From Gammaproteobacteria bacterium (GTDB taxonomy: Bacteria; Pseudomonadota; Gammaproteobacteria; DSM-16500), in NCBI GenBank assembly GCA_014132615.1, contig BMAH01000012.1, positions 1 through 64,000 on the forward strand: DNA of 64,000 bases, written 5' to 3'. Under the pieces are notes generated by a model. It worked only from the letters and a program-made list of their open reading frames with translations. It did no database searches and had not been told where the DNA came from. The position numbers were made by a program, and so were the translations under genes. This document shows, one piece after another, positions 1-8,955 of the stretch; the first letter of the stretch is position 1; each line of letters begins with the position of its first letter.

Positions 1-160
1 TACCTGAGTCCTTCTTTACTACAACAGGTGGGAGAGGGAGCAATGCACGTCATCCTATACGCTAGCGCAGATTTCTGTCATCGAATTACTAAACATCTAC
101 AAGGTTGACAGGAGTGTGTGTTCAGGACGACAGTTGCTGCTGACTCATTGTCAGCACTGA
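1..160. other. Leading stretch without a supported gene
   Basis: One plus-strand frame is open from base 1 to a TGA at 106-108 (35 codons, with an internal Met). It could be the C-terminus of a gene entering from the left, but I do not recognise it. After it comes a hairpin between this frame and the convergent peptidase gene. Confidence 0.2.
138..156. terminator. Hairpin between convergent ends
   Basis: TGCTGAC-TCATT-GTCAGCA, a perfect 7-bp stem with a 5-nt loop, lies just beyond the stop of the minus-strand M15 peptidase. Neither side has a clear U-tract, so termination is inferred from position only. Confidence 0.35.
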
Positions 161-895
161 TTATTGCAATAACTCCGGCCGATATTCAAAATGCATAGTG
201 TCGTAATGTTGCCATTTGCCGCCCCAGATGAAACCGTATTTTTCAAAGATGGCGACAATTTCCCATGGAATTTCGTTTTGATAAGTGAGGGGCGTTGATT
301 CTGTTACCGGTTTTTCTTCATGCATTAAATCCCATTGCCAATAATGAGAATAATCGGTATTGATGTCTATAGCGATGCCAAAGCTATGTGTGCTGATGTG
401 ATCGCTGTTAGCAATGTTACGCCATGTAAATGTGCTGGGATTGCTTAAATAGGGATAATAAAAATCAGGTAAATTTTCTAACTCATCAGAGACGCATTGT
501 AACTTTTTATCTACGCCATTAATGGTTGTTACTCTAAGTGGAAAGGCATTACCAAATACTTTAGGCATCCAGTAAATAGTTGTTAAATATTTTTCTACTT
601 GCCATTGAGTGTTGCCATACATTTTTAAAAAGAACGGTTGATAGCGTTGTCGCCCCGGATCGGTGTTAGGTGGGGTAAAAAATTCACCTTTACGGTATTT
701 ATCTTTTAATTGGTCTGCAAGGGTAGGAGAGTTTTTCGTAATTAGCATGACGGTTTTATCACGCCAAACCACCATTTCATTAGAAGCCGCTAAAATAGTA
801 TCAGGATAAGCATCAGCAAATACCGCAGCAGTATCAGGGTAAGCTGCGAGTGGAGTAATTAAAGCTAATAGACAAATGAAATATTTAACCATCAT
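161..895 (-). CDS. M15-family D-alanyl-D-alanine carboxypeptidase-like protein
   Basis: A secreted 244-aa zinc peptidase predicted to trim peptidoglycan stem peptides in the periplasm. Residues 1-19 form a signal peptide (short basic start, hydrophobic core ending LAAYP). The M15 zinc signature is readable: His170 and Asp177 in STHSFGIAIDIN, and His235 in the MHFEY block near the C-terminus, which also carries the family WGGKW segment. The length fits the VanY/M15C-type carboxypeptidases. It stands alone; the next gene upstream is a small membrane protein about 60 bp away. The exact substrate (D,D-peptide bond or another cell-wall bond) cannot be told from sequence. Confidence 0.8.
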   Translation of the reverse strand: MMVKYFICLLALITPLAAYPDTAAVFADAYPDTILAASNEMVVWRDKTVMLITKNSPTLADQLKDKYRKGEFFTPPNTDPGRQRYQPFFLKMYGNTQWQVEKYLTTIYWMPKVFGNAFPLRVTTINGVDKKLQCVSDELENLPDFYYPYLSNPSTFTWRNIANSDHISTHSFGIAIDINTDYSHYWQWDLMHEEKPVTESTPLTYQNEIPWEIVAIFEKYGFIWGGKWQHYDTMHFEYRPELLQ

Positions 896-956
896 CCCCC
901 CTAAAACAGGGCAGATTATAATTCATCCATGATAGTTTGTAAATAATTTAGACAAA

Positions 957-1262
957 TTAAAAATATTCAAGAATAGGGATTAAGGTAACCACAATTATTA
1001 AAGCAATTAACGGTGCAATAGGAATAACCAGCATTAATGCAGGAAGAGAGAGCTTTTCTAAAACCCTTTTTGAGCAAATAACAATAACAAAAAGATAAAG
1101 TATGATTAGTAAGGTTGCTAAGAGATAATGATGCCTGCCACCGTGCATAAAAAACATTCCTACACAAAACGTGGCGACATAAAAAGCTAAGAGGGATTCG
1201 ACAGTAATTTTTATATAGTGCTTCCATGGTACAATGCTGATAGTTGTTTTGTCTGTCGTCAT
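957..1262 (-). CDS. Small three-helix membrane protein, unknown
   Basis: A 101-aa very hydrophobic protein with three apparent membrane segments (about residues 20-38, 44-63 and 74-97) and a short polar N-terminus. I do not recognise a family. The ribosome site is weak (GCGAG about 6 nt before ATG). It is divergent from the DUF4239 gene; the two starts are about 60 bp apart and share one promoter region. An overlapping minus-strand frame at 967-1305 is much less protein-like. Confidence 0.5.
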   Translation of the reverse strand: MTTDKTTISIVPWKHYIKITVESLLAFYVATFCVGMFFMHGGRHHYLLATLLIILYLFVIVICSKRVLEKLSLPALMLVIPIAPLIALIIVVTLIPILEYF

Positions 1263-1320
1263 AAGAAACTCGCAACTTAATGGAATGAGCGTAGTGTATC
1301 ACCACGAAAGGATAAAAAAC

Positions 1321-2127
1321 ATGCTGGAATTTCTATTTCACTTATCTGATGTGACGGTGTTTGCTTTGTTAAGCATCATTTTTATTATCTTCTCTATTAT
1401 TGCTATTCTTCTTATTAAACGTCACGTCCCTTTAAAATTGCGTTATAAAGATAATGCGACTATTGGCATCACTAGCTCTTTGATTAGTATTATCTACGGT
1501 GTGTTAGCAGGTCTTATGGCGCTTTATCAAATCAATAATTTAAATTACACCGCAGATGCTGTGCAGCAAGAGGCAAATGGTGTAGCCAATCTTTATAGAA
1601 GCAGTCATTGGTTGCAAACAGATTCGCGCGTCAATTTTCAAAAAACATTGTTAAATTATTTAGGTGTGGTCATCAATAAAGAATGGGTACAAATGCAAAA
1701 TGCAGAAAGCATTACGAGTGAAGGTGAAATGTTGATTGATAAATTAAATGAAGAATTAATTAAATATAATATGAGCAATGAAAAAGATAAAATTATTATT
1801 CCCAATCTTTTAGATGAAATTCGTCATTTGTACGATGCACGTGAAGCACGCATTAAAATGAGTAAAGCAAAGTTAAGCTCAGAAATTTGGATAGTCATGT
1901 TGATTGGTACCGTGCTTATCATAGGTATAAATTTTTTATTTGGGATGAATTTTTATTTGCATTTAATCAATGTTATCTCTGTTGCTCTCATGGCTTCAGC
2001 AACACTCTTTTTGCTCATTACACTGGATAGACCTTTTCAAGGTGAATTTATGGTGGGGCCTGATGCATTAGAATCGGTGCAAAACTACATACTTAAGCAT
2101 GGCACACAATTAGAAAGAAATGGATAA
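1321..2127 (+). CDS. DUF4239-family membrane protein
   Basis: A 268-aa membrane protein resembling DUF4239 (bestrophin-like) proteins. It has an N-terminal hydrophobic helix, a second near residues 45-65, a long soluble helical stretch with the family pattern of small residues and EA...LYR, and two C-terminal helices (about 190-240). The frame is open further upstream, but ATG 1321 has an AAAGGA ribosome site 6-8 nt ahead and begins MLEFLFHL, so I place the start there. The stop is 5 bp before the TonB-like gene, implying one transcript. Function of the family is not established; a channel role is inferred from the bestrophin resemblance. Confidence 0.65.
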   Translation: MLEFLFHLSDVTVFALLSIIFIIFSIIAILLIKRHVPLKLRYKDNATIGITSSLISIIYGVLAGLMALYQINNLNYTADAVQQEANGVANLYRSSHWLQTDSRVNFQKTLLNYLGVVINKEWVQMQNAESITSEGEMLIDKLNEELIKYNMSNEKDKIIIPNLLDEIRHLYDAREARIKMSKAKLSSEIWIVMLIGTVLIIGINFLFGMNFYLHLINVISVALMASATLFLLITLDRPFQGEFMVGPDALESVQNYILKHGTQLERNG

Positions 2128-2132
2128 AGTGC

Positions 2133-2792
2133 ATGCGTAAAAACATAGGCAAGCTACTTAAGTATTCGCCATTATGGGTGTCTATTCTTATCCATTTATT
2201 GTTACTTTTTAGTATGACAGTTGTTTTTTTCCCTGCTGTTAGATACGAACCCTCACCTTCAATGGAGGTGCCTGCCTATGTTTACAATGAGCCGCAACCA
2301 CAGCATGCTAATACTAAAACACCAACATCTGCTTCTGTAAAAAAATCATCACCATTAGGAATTGAAAAGCCCAATTCGCAACCGACTATGGCATCAAATT
2401 CAGGTTCATCTACGAAGGCAGAAAAACAAATTAAAGCTGATAAGACAACGGAAGCAATTCATTTAGTAGGCGATAAAAATACACCGCCTAAGCCTTTAAT
2501 TAAAATTATTGGTAAAGCACTCGCTGCGCATCTAGTTTATCCCAAAGTCGCTGTGGATTTTAATTTGAAAGGACGTGCCATCATAGGCTTCACCTTGCAT
2601 CCTGATGGTAGCGTGTCTAATGTCAAAGTATTAAAAAGTAGTGGTGCGGATGTGTTAGATAAAGCTGCGGTTGCAGGTGTTGCTAACATGGGTCCATTAA
2701 AGGGGGTGAGCGAGTTTATTGCTAAAGCAGAGGACATGGTAGTTGGCATCATTTTCTCGGGTGATGGTCCCATTAAACCTCTAATCATTTAA
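2133..2792 (+). CDS. TonB-family energy-transducer-like protein
   Basis: A 219-aa protein with TonB architecture: one N-terminal membrane anchor (about residues 14-35), a Pro/Ser/Lys-rich periplasmic linker (about 40-115), and a C-terminal TonB-like domain (about 125-215) containing YP, GRAIIGFTLHPDGSVSNVKVLKSSG and a following helix. TonB proteins couple the inner-membrane proton motive force through ExbBD to outer-membrane receptors; no exbB/exbD is present here, so the partner is unknown. It follows the DUF4239 gene by 5 bp. It may instead be a TonB-C-domain protein with a structural or secretion role. Confidence 0.7.
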   Translation: MRKNIGKLLKYSPLWVSILIHLLLLFSMTVVFFPAVRYEPSPSMEVPAYVYNEPQPQHANTKTPTSASVKKSSPLGIEKPNSQPTMASNSGSSTKAEKQIKADKTTEAIHLVGDKNTPPKPLIKIIGKALAAHLVYPKVAVDFNLKGRAIIGFTLHPDGSVSNVKVLKSSGADVLDKAAVAGVANMGPLKGVSEFIAKAEDMVVGIIFSGDGPIKPLII

Positions 2793-2863
2793 TAAGCCTA
2801 TTGAGATTGGTTAGATATTGATCTAAGCTAGAATGAATCACTTCTATTGATAAGGGACGTATC

Positions 2864-3022
2864 ATGTTGAAATGGGTGCTTATTTTTCTTCTTATTTCCG
2901 TCGTAGCAGGCATTTTCGGTTTTACAGGCATCGCTCAAGCTTCCGCAACCATTGCTAAATTCATCTTCTTTGTATTCATTGTCTTATTCATTATTGCGCT
3001 AGTTTTACTGATTTTTCGCTAA
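2864..3022 (+). CDS. DUF1328 (YtjA-type) small membrane protein
   Basis: A 52-aa peptide starting [10 protein letters not shown] with the family core [11 protein letters not shown] and a second hydrophobic helix ending LIFR. DUF1328 peptides are stress-associated two-helix inner-membrane proteins of unknown function. A purine-rich AAGGGA lies about 8 nt before ATG 2864. It is the first of three small membrane genes (2864-3459) and a close paralog of the third. Confidence 0.75.
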   Translation: MLKWVLIFLLISVVAGIFGFTGIAQASATIAKFIFFVFIVLFIIALVLLIFR

Positions 3023-3041
3023 TAAAAATAGGAGAGGTGTT

Positions 3042-3269
3042 ATGAAGGCTGGTATCAGGATATTAGGGTTAATTTTAATTGTTATAGGCATTGTGACGCT
3101 TGCGTATCAAGGGGTGACTTATACGACACGTGAAAAAGTGATGCAAATTGGTGATGTGCAGGTAACAGCTGAAAACCAAAAAACCATTTACTTTCCTCCT
3201 ATTTTAGGCGGTCTGTGTTTTATAGCAGGTATTGTATTAGTCGTGTTTAGTAGAAACAGCAGAGAGTGA
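3042..3269 (+). CDS. DUF3185-like small membrane protein
   Basis: A 75-aa protein with two membrane helices (about residues 6-24 and 51-69) flanking a polar segment containing YQGVTYTTREKVMQIGDVQV and a PPILGG turn, a layout matching DUF3185-type proteins. An AGGAGAGG ribosome site precedes the ATG. It sits between two DUF1328 paralogs on the same strand, so the three probably respond to envelope stress together; that link is inferred from context only. Confidence 0.65.
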   Translation: MKAGIRILGLILIVIGIVTLAYQGVTYTTREKVMQIGDVQVTAENQKTIYFPPILGGLCFIAGIVLVVFSRNSRE

Positions 3270-3288
3270 CTTTAACTAGGAGGTTGTT

Positions 3289-3459
3289 ATGTTATCTTGG
3301 GTGCTTACTTTTTTAGTATTAGCGTTAATTGCTGGCTTATTTGGTTTTACTGGCATTGCTGTTGCTTCAGCAGAAATTGCTAGAATTTTATTTATTATTT
3401 TCTTAGTGTTATTTGTGGTTTCTCTAATTATGCATTTAATTCGTCGCGGTAAACCGTAA
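3289..3459 (+). CDS. DUF1328 (YtjA-type) small membrane protein, second copy
   Basis: A 56-aa peptide starting [10 protein letters not shown], sharing the core [14 protein letters not shown] with the DUF1328 peptide at 2864. A near-consensus AGGAGG (3278-3283) sits 5 nt before the ATG, a stronger site than its sibling has. It is closed by the hairpin at 3474. The duplicate suggests related peptides made at different levels. Confidence 0.75.
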   Translation: MLSWVLTFLVLALIAGLFGFTGIAVASAEIARILFIIFLVLFVVSLIMHLIRRGKP

Positions 3460-3473
3460 TTTATATGCAAAAT

Positions 3474-3498
3474 AAAGGGGCTTAACGCCCCTTTTTTT
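3474..3498. terminator. Rho-independent terminator, usable from both sides
   Basis: AGGGGC-TTAAC-GCCCCT with flanking A/T pairs extending the stem to 8 bp, followed by a run of seven T on the plus strand. It lies between the DUF1328 gene and the convergent hdeD gene; the A-rich left flank also gives a U-run on the minus strand. Confidence 0.85.
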
Positions 3499-4075
3499 AT
3501 TTGGCTAATCTTTCGTGTACACTGCGTGCAGCTAATGCTGTCATAACATAAGTCCAGCCTAAAAATACTAAATCAATACCAATAAATAAGCCTAAAATAA
3601 ATAAGCTTGAGGCAGGCCAGCTAGCTAGAATTAATATGCCCAAGAGGAAAGTAATAAAGCCATTAAATAAGCTCCAACCCCACTGAGGTGAACGCGCAGT
3701 TGATGAGAAAATAATGCGAAATGCACCGATGATTAAGTAGAAAATACCTAATACTAAAGTAAGAGAAATAGAACCTTCAACAGGGTTCATAATGAGTATG
3801 ATGCCGACTGCGATATAGAGTAAAGCAACAATTAAATGTAACCAAAAGCTACCCCATCTAGACCACCAAAAGCTAAATGTATCGAGTAAAATAACAATAC
3901 CGCTGAAGAAAATAAGAAAGCCTAATACTACGACACTTAAAAGTGTAGCAAAGGTAGAGGCGCTAATTGCGGCAATACCAAGAATAACTAAAACAATACC
4001 CCACACTAAAAATCGGCCCCAATGTTTACCAAAATCAGGTAAATGTAGATCAGTAAAACGCATAGATAAGCTCAT
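3497..4075 (-). CDS. hdeD: HdeD-family membrane protein (DUF308)
   Basis: A 192-aa integral membrane protein with six hydrophobic segments in the paired pattern of DUF308/HdeD: an initial GRFLVWGIVLVILGIAAI, then repeated G-I-rich helix pairs with ...YLIIGAFRI and ...FLLGILIL. HdeD in Escherichia coli is tied to acid resistance at high cell density; here only the family match supports that. The stop codon lies in the shared terminator opposite the DUF1328 cluster, so the two membrane-stress units are convergent. Confidence 0.8.
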   Translation of the reverse strand: MSLSMRFTDLHLPDFGKHWGRFLVWGIVLVILGIAAISASTFATLLSVVVLGFLIFFSGIVILLDTFSFWWSRWGSFWLHLIVALLYIAVGIILIMNPVEGSISLTLVLGIFYLIIGAFRIIFSSTARSPQWGWSLFNGFITFLLGILILASWPASSLFILGLFIGIDLVFLGWTYVMTALAARSVHERLAK

Positions 4076-4133
4076 GGTTAAATCCCTTTATTAATGAGTT
4101 ACCGTATTACTTTAGCACTTCGCTTAGAAGGTG

Positions 4134-5996
4134 TCATGATTTGGAAGATCGCTTAGTTAATAATGGCTGCTCTTCATCACTTTGGCCCATTTCTATATCT
4201 GGTTCTAAATCATCATTGTGATTTGTTTCTTTATTTCTAAATAGGCGCCACATTGGTTCTTTGCCTTTGCTTTTTCTATCAAGAGCAGCTTCTTGAATAT
4301 TTAAAATAGTGTCTTGTTTTTTAGCTTCAGGCAAATCAATGAGGTTGATTTCCTCACGTAAGGAAGATAATAAAGTAATTAATTGCGAAATATTTTGCTT
4401 TTGTAAGCTCAATAATAAATTACTTGATAGAGAAGCGTTAATTGTATCTAATTGTTTTAATAACTCTTCTATTCTAGGTGAATTGTAAGAGGAGTTTCTT
4501 AAAGGTAGTAAGGTTTCATGTAAACTATCAAGAAACTCCTTTCTTGCTTGCGTTTTTCTCTCTATGCGCATTGCTATGATTGGTATAAGAAATATCTCAA
4601 GAAGAAAAAGAAAAGGTATCGCAACGCCAAAAATGATAGCAGCTAATTCATAATTCATTTTAGTGCTATCAATACATTCATTATAATACGAATCTTCATC
4701 ACAACCATGATGTATCGAAGCTTCATAAGCTAACCAACTTTCTAACCCAATCTGAACAGTACATAAAATTGTTAACAATAACCCTGCAAATAAGCGAACT
4801 GCTTTTGGTGCAGGTGAGGATTTATCTAATTTCAATAAATCATTATTTAACTGCTCAATACTTATTGTTAGATTAGTCCTAACAATATTTGTAAGGTCGT
4901 AATGAATAATGGATTCATTATTATTGTATGCTGCCCGTCTAGCTGTTTGTAGTTCTTTTAATTGTTCAAATTCTTTATTATCTAAAAGCGTTTTTTCAAG
5001 GAGATCTAAATAAATAGGCAATTTATTTATTATATAAGGGCTTGCATTAAGTACAAAAAAAGCATCATCACTCGTTGTCAAATATAAACCATTTGTTAAT
5101 TTATTTTCATTAACTCTTAGTGTTTTCGTATAAGTATTTCTCAATGTATCTTTATTAGTTTCAATTAGTGCAATTGCTCCTTCTGTTAGGTTTATCAGAG
5201 CAGCACAAGAAGTGTAGATTGTACGTAAAAGATGCGAGTAAGGATTTTTTACATATTCCTTTTTATAATAGGCTAAAACCGTGACCTTTTCCTGGTCAGC
5301 CAACTTGGAAAAGGATTGTCTAATAAAGCTTGCTATAGTCTTTTCATGGTTACTTGGTAAAAGAGCTAGTAAGGATAAAATGGTTTCCTTTTTATTATTG
5401 GCTTGAGCCACATTTATTCCATGGTTCATAAGAAGGAAGACGCTAGAAATGATGTCTATTTGTTGGTTGGATGATGAGAGGTAATTATTTAACAAAAGAT
5501 GTAAAGGAGTATCACCATCTTTATTAGTCGAAGCAGTTATTTTTTTAAGGTTACCAAGTAAAGCATAGTGCTCTAAAAAGATTTTAATACTATCTAATGA
5601 TAGATCAGATGCTGCTTTATGTAATGGTATATTGCCTCTGTCATCTTTTAAAGTTAATAAATAGGCTTTCTTATCTATTAAATTAAGCATATCCAATAAT
5701 TTGTTTAACAGAGAAGGATCATTGATAGGTAAATGTAATAGACTAGTATTTGTGTCTGATATAATTGAAACACTTTCTTCAGCTAAAGCGAGAAGTTTTA
5801 TGGCAACTTTATATAATTTATTTTCAATTGCTAAAAATAAGAATGTTTTATTATTTTGATCTACTTGGTTAAACTCAGCTGGGAAATTGTTTGTGATTAA
5901 ATCAATAATCTCTAATGCAAGGTTTTCATTTGGTTTGATAATTGCATCTTTTAGATTATTATAAATCACCTCGCGCACATTCATGTGCAACTCCAT
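4134..5996 (-). CDS. Ankyrin-repeat protein with membrane hairpin and acidic dileucine tail
   Basis: A 620-aa eukaryote-like protein. Ankyrin-type repeats are clear at about residues 117-150 (DDRGNIPLHKAA) and 158-195 (NKDGDTPLHLLL), with degenerate ones before. A helical middle is followed by two membrane helices (about 401-423 and 450-475) separated by a short loop with Cys432 and Cys441. The tail is charged and ends with SDEEQPLLTKRSSKS, where E608-L613 fits the eukaryotic [DE]xxxL[LI] sorting signal. There is no signal peptide. A paralog of the same layout lies directly upstream on the same strand. I infer a secreted effector that inserts into host membranes; no catalytic domain is visible. 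Confidence 0.7.
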   Translation of the reverse strand: MELHMNVREVIYNNLKDAIIKPNENLALEIIDLITNNFPAEFNQVDQNNKTFLFLAIENKLYKVAIKLLALAEESVSIISDTNTSLLHLPINDPSLLNKLLDMLNLIDKKAYLLTLKDDRGNIPLHKAASDLSLDSIKIFLEHYALLGNLKKITASTNKDGDTPLHLLLNNYLSSSNQQIDIISSVFLLMNHGINVAQANNKKETILSLLALLPSNHEKTIASFIRQSFSKLADQEKVTVLAYYKKEYVKNPYSHLLRTIYTSCAALINLTEGAIALIETNKDTLRNTYTKTLRVNENKLTNGLYLTTSDDAFFVLNASPYIINKLPIYLDLLEKTLLDNKEFEQLKELQTARRAAYNNNESIIHYDLTNIVRTNLTISIEQLNNDLLKLDKSSPAPKAVRLFAGLLLTILCTVQIGLESWLAYEASIHHGCDEDSYYNECIDSTKMNYELAAIIFGVAIPFLFLLEIFLIPIIAMRIERKTQARKEFLDSLHETLLPLRNSSYNSPRIEELLKQLDTINASLSSNLLLSLQKQNISQLITLLSSLREEINLIDLPEAKKQDTILNIQEAALDRKSKGKEPMWRLFRNKETNHNDDLEPDIEMGQSDEEQPLLTKRSSKS

Positions 5997-6030
5997 TATT
6001 ATAATTATAGATTTTTGGAGTATAGGTGAG

Positions 6031-6058
6031 AATTAAGCTTGAATCAACAAGCTTAATT
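6031..6058. terminator. Hairpin at the end of the upstream ankyrin gene
   Basis: AATTAAGCTTG-AATCAA-CAAGCTTAATT, a perfect 11-bp stem with a 6-nt loop that includes the stop codon of the gene at 6053-7753. There is no U-tract; it may attenuate read-through into the second ankyrin gene or stabilise the mRNA end. Confidence 0.45.
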
Positions 6059-7753
6059 AGGCAGTTTATTTTTAGATGAAGATAGCAGTTGTTTCTCTTC
6101 GTCATCTACTTCATCGGTTTCTTCAGCATCTCTTCTTGTGGAAAATAAAGATAATTTTTCTTTGCGTTTTTTACTTTTTCTATTTATAGCTAATTTTCCT
6201 TCATCATCAATACTACTTATAACTTTATAAGTAGTTAATTCAATATCATTGCTCCCAGAGGTGGATGGGCCTATATCAAATTCAGGAAGGATATTATCAT
6301 GAGGCATGGATATCGCTACATGATCTGAACTTTCTTTACTTTCAAAATTTTCATCCTGTATATCAGTGATGTTTACTTGTTCACGCAATCTTTTTAATAT
6401 AGTCAATATATTGTTAAAACTAGTTCTTGCTTCACCAACGGTTTGTTTAGTTTTAATTTTGGCAAATTCATGCGTTAATAAATATAAATCTCTTTGTATA
6501 GCTGGGTTTGCACTTGCGAACTCATGTAGTACACCATCAAGTTGATAAATTTTTTCACTTAATTTAGGTCTTTTGGTCGTATTACTTAGTGCAGGCACAT
6601 TGCAGTTTGCTAGCAAAATGCAAAAAGCTAATGGAATGGGTAGCAAAATGCCTAGAGCACCTGTTAGGTAGAGGTTTATGTGAGTTATAGTGCAGTCATT
6701 TCTACTGGATTTTTCACATGTTGTGGCGTAATAAATTGCTAAGGAATTTATCAAGACATCAATTGCTATTATGCCAAAGAGTATTAGCATAGCTAATAGT
6801 TTTCTATTTAATGAATATTCATCTTCGTCATCAACATATTCTATAATTTTTTTTATCTCCCTTATATAACTAGACAAATCATCTTTCAGGAATTCTCTTC
6901 GCTGAAAGACGTATAAAGGTTGTTTGCCAATGGTAATAGGAGATGGCGATAGAGATTTTTTAAAATTAATCACTTCTTTTGATGCATCGTTATCGCCTCT
7001 ATCTTTTAAAATTCTTGCAGCTGACGATAAATTAAGAGGCAGTAATTCCAACGTATTTATTGAGCATACTGTTTTTAAATTCTCAGGCGTAAAAGCTTTA
7101 TTATCAGTAGGAAGATGGGTGCGCTGTATATGGATTATTAAACCTTTTTCTACTTCTATGCATGCTGCTAATCCTAATTGTAAACTACTTAACATAGCGC
7201 ATTTTGTATAAATCGCCTGTCTAAAAGGGCAGCTTGGTTGCAGCATAAATGCACGCCGCAAGCGTTCTATGATTTTAAGCTTGTAATTATCATCAAATAC
7301 TGAAAACCCCTTTATTATACTTGATAAAAATTTTTCTTTTGGTTCTTCAAAGCGGCTTAAGAGCTTTAAAGAAGACTTATTCTTATTAGAGGTTATAGTA
7401 ATATTAGTTCCACTAGATATAAGTAAATTAATAAAAGGCAAAGCTTCAGCTAAATTGCTTTCTGTACAATTTTTTAAAAAGATATGTAAAGGAGTTAAGC
7501 CATTTTTATTCGTTTGATTTAATGCATTTAATTTATCTATAGGTTTTAGGAGATTTATATATAACATTAACGCATGTAAGTTTTTTAAATTCAATGCAGA
7601 AGATAAAATCTTTTTTCCATTATTATCTCCCTCTAATAATGCGGGATAATCCTTATTATGAAGCTCTTTAAGTATTTCCTCAACAACGTCATTTTCATGT
7701 TTACCAATAGCTTGTTGTAATGTTGAAATTTTTTCATTTCTTTCTGAGAGCAT
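6053..7753 (-). CDS. Ankyrin-like protein with membrane hairpin and acidic dileucine tail, paralog
   Basis: A 566-aa paralog of the gene downstream. One ankyrin-type repeat is clear (about residues 80-115, NKNGLTPLHIFL) among degenerate ones. Two membrane helices (about 319-342 and 360-384) enclose a loop with Cys346 and Cys354, as in the sibling. The low-complexity acidic C-terminus contains DDEEKQLL (E552-L557), again an [DE]xxxL[LI] match in the last 20 residues. Shared positional details are the segment around CPFRQAIYTKCAMLSSL (compare YSHLLRTIYTSCAALINL) and the hairpin. Sequence divergence elsewhere is high, so the duplication is old. Host-directed effector role is inferred. Confidence 0.7.
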   Translation of the reverse strand: MLSERNEKISTLQQAIGKHENDVVEEILKELHNKDYPALLEGDNNGKKILSSALNLKNLHALMLYINLLKPIDKLNALNQTNKNGLTPLHIFLKNCTESNLAEALPFINLLISSGTNITITSNKNKSSLKLLSRFEEPKEKFLSSIIKGFSVFDDNYKLKIIERLRRAFMLQPSCPFRQAIYTKCAMLSSLQLGLAACIEVEKGLIIHIQRTHLPTDNKAFTPENLKTVCSINTLELLPLNLSSAARILKDRGDNDASKEVINFKKSLSPSPITIGKQPLYVFQRREFLKDDLSSYIREIKKIIEYVDDEDEYSLNRKLLAMLILFGIIAIDVLINSLAIYYATTCEKSSRNDCTITHINLYLTGALGILLPIPLAFCILLANCNVPALSNTTKRPKLSEKIYQLDGVLHEFASANPAIQRDLYLLTHEFAKIKTKQTVGEARTSFNNILTILKRLREQVNITDIQDENFESKESSDHVAISMPHDNILPEFDIGPSTSGSNDIELTTYKVISSIDDEGKLAINRKSKKRKEKLSLFSTRRDAEETDEVDDEEKQLLSSSKNKLPN

Positions 7754-7777
7754 GTTAACATTCCACGCAATAAAATA

Positions 7778-8785
7778 TTAAAAATAAGTTTTAACTAAAT
7801 GTTTAAAAGTAATTAAATCATTACAAGCATTCATTGCTTCAACAAAATAATTGGCTTCGTTAATTGGTTTAGCGTAATACTTGGCAAATTTCCTAGCTTG
7901 TATAATGGCAAAAAAATCATTTAGCAAAAGCGCTGCTAAACGTTCCACATGCTCTATAAATATGTCCCCTATTTCTGATGTACTTGGTGTTTTATAATTT
8001 TTATTGGCAGCTTCTGCGGTCAACTTAGCAATTAACCAAGGTTGGCCCATGCCTGCTCTTGCTATCATCATGCCGTCGCAGTTTGTTTGACTCATTTTTT
8101 GTAGTGAGTCGTAGCATTTAATATCGCCATTACCAATGACAGGAATAGTTAGCCTTTGAGAGAAATACGCTATTTGATCATACCTGCACGCTGTCTCATA
8201 ATGCTCAGTCCAATGCCTGCCATGAACCGTTACAAAATCTGCGCCTGCTTCTTCTATCACATTCGCAATAGTTTCATTAGTTTTTTCATCACTATCACCT
8301 TGAACCCGTATTTTAATAGAAACAGGAAGATGAGTGTTTGATTTCATTGCGGTAATTAGAGAAAATAACGTTTTAGGATCTGTTAGTAGACGAGAACCCG
8401 CTCCTTTATTACGAATTTTTTTAACAGGGCAGCCGCAATTTAAATCAATCAAATCTGCTCCTGCTTGTGTTACGCGTTTTACCGCTTCCCCTAATTCACT
8501 GGGATTATTACTTGAGAGCTGAAAGCAAACTGGGCCTTCTTCTGCATCTTTATATAAATAGCGTGTTAAAGAATGTTCTGATTGATAGATAATTGTTTTG
8601 CAAGAAATCATCTCTGTATAAGTAAATGCTGGGCGGCTATACCGCCACGTTAACAATCTAAAAGGTGCACAACTTACTCCTGCTAGAGGACCTTGTATAA
8701 GATTGGTAGAAAATTCTTTATTACCAATCTTTAGGGCAGCGATCACTTGATTATCCTCGTTATTTTTTGCGTATTTTACTACCAA
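7778..8785 (-). CDS. tRNA-dihydrouridine synthase
   Basis: A 335-aa flavoenzyme that reduces uridine to dihydrouridine in the tRNA D-loop. The TIM-barrel Dus signature DLNCGCPVKK (with the catalytic Cys in CGCP) is followed by GAGSRLL; further hallmarks are IKIRVQ, VTVHGRH, PVIGNGDI and GMMIARAGMGQPW. The CGCP-KKI-GAGS context is nearest to the DusB type, but I do not assign A, B or C. The first residues (MVVKYAKNNEDNQVIAALKIG) include the usual N-terminal IG(N) flavin-site strand. It lies 24 bp upstream of the ankyrin pair on the same strand, so a shared transcript is possible. Confidence 0.85.
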   Translation of the reverse strand: MVVKYAKNNEDNQVIAALKIGNKEFSTNLIQGPLAGVSCAPFRLLTWRYSRPAFTYTEMISCKTIIYQSEHSLTRYLYKDAEEGPVCFQLSSNNPSELGEAVKRVTQAGADLIDLNCGCPVKKIRNKGAGSRLLTDPKTLFSLITAMKSNTHLPVSIKIRVQGDSDEKTNETIANVIEEAGADFVTVHGRHWTEHYETACRYDQIAYFSQRLTIPVIGNGDIKCYDSLQKMSQTNCDGMMIARAGMGQPWLIAKLTAEAANKNYKTPSTSEIGDIFIEHVERLAALLLNDFFAIIQARKFAKYYAKPINEANYFVEAMNACNDLITFKHLVKTYF

Positions 8786-8955
8786 GTAGGTATGCGTTGC
8801 TTAATTTGTCGAAGATTATAATAAGGCACAACTAATAAAAAAATAAATAAAAAATTATTCAATTGTATCAATGATTTAAAGCTTAATTAATGAACTTATT
8901 CTTTTTTGCTAAGATAAGTGTACTATGGATTTATCTATTTAAAGGGGTAAGGACG

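Noticed and set aside
967-1305. Alternative minus-strand 112-aa frame
   Set aside because: Overlaps the more protein-like 101-aa membrane frame at 957-1262 and contains irregular Cys/Tyr-rich composition.
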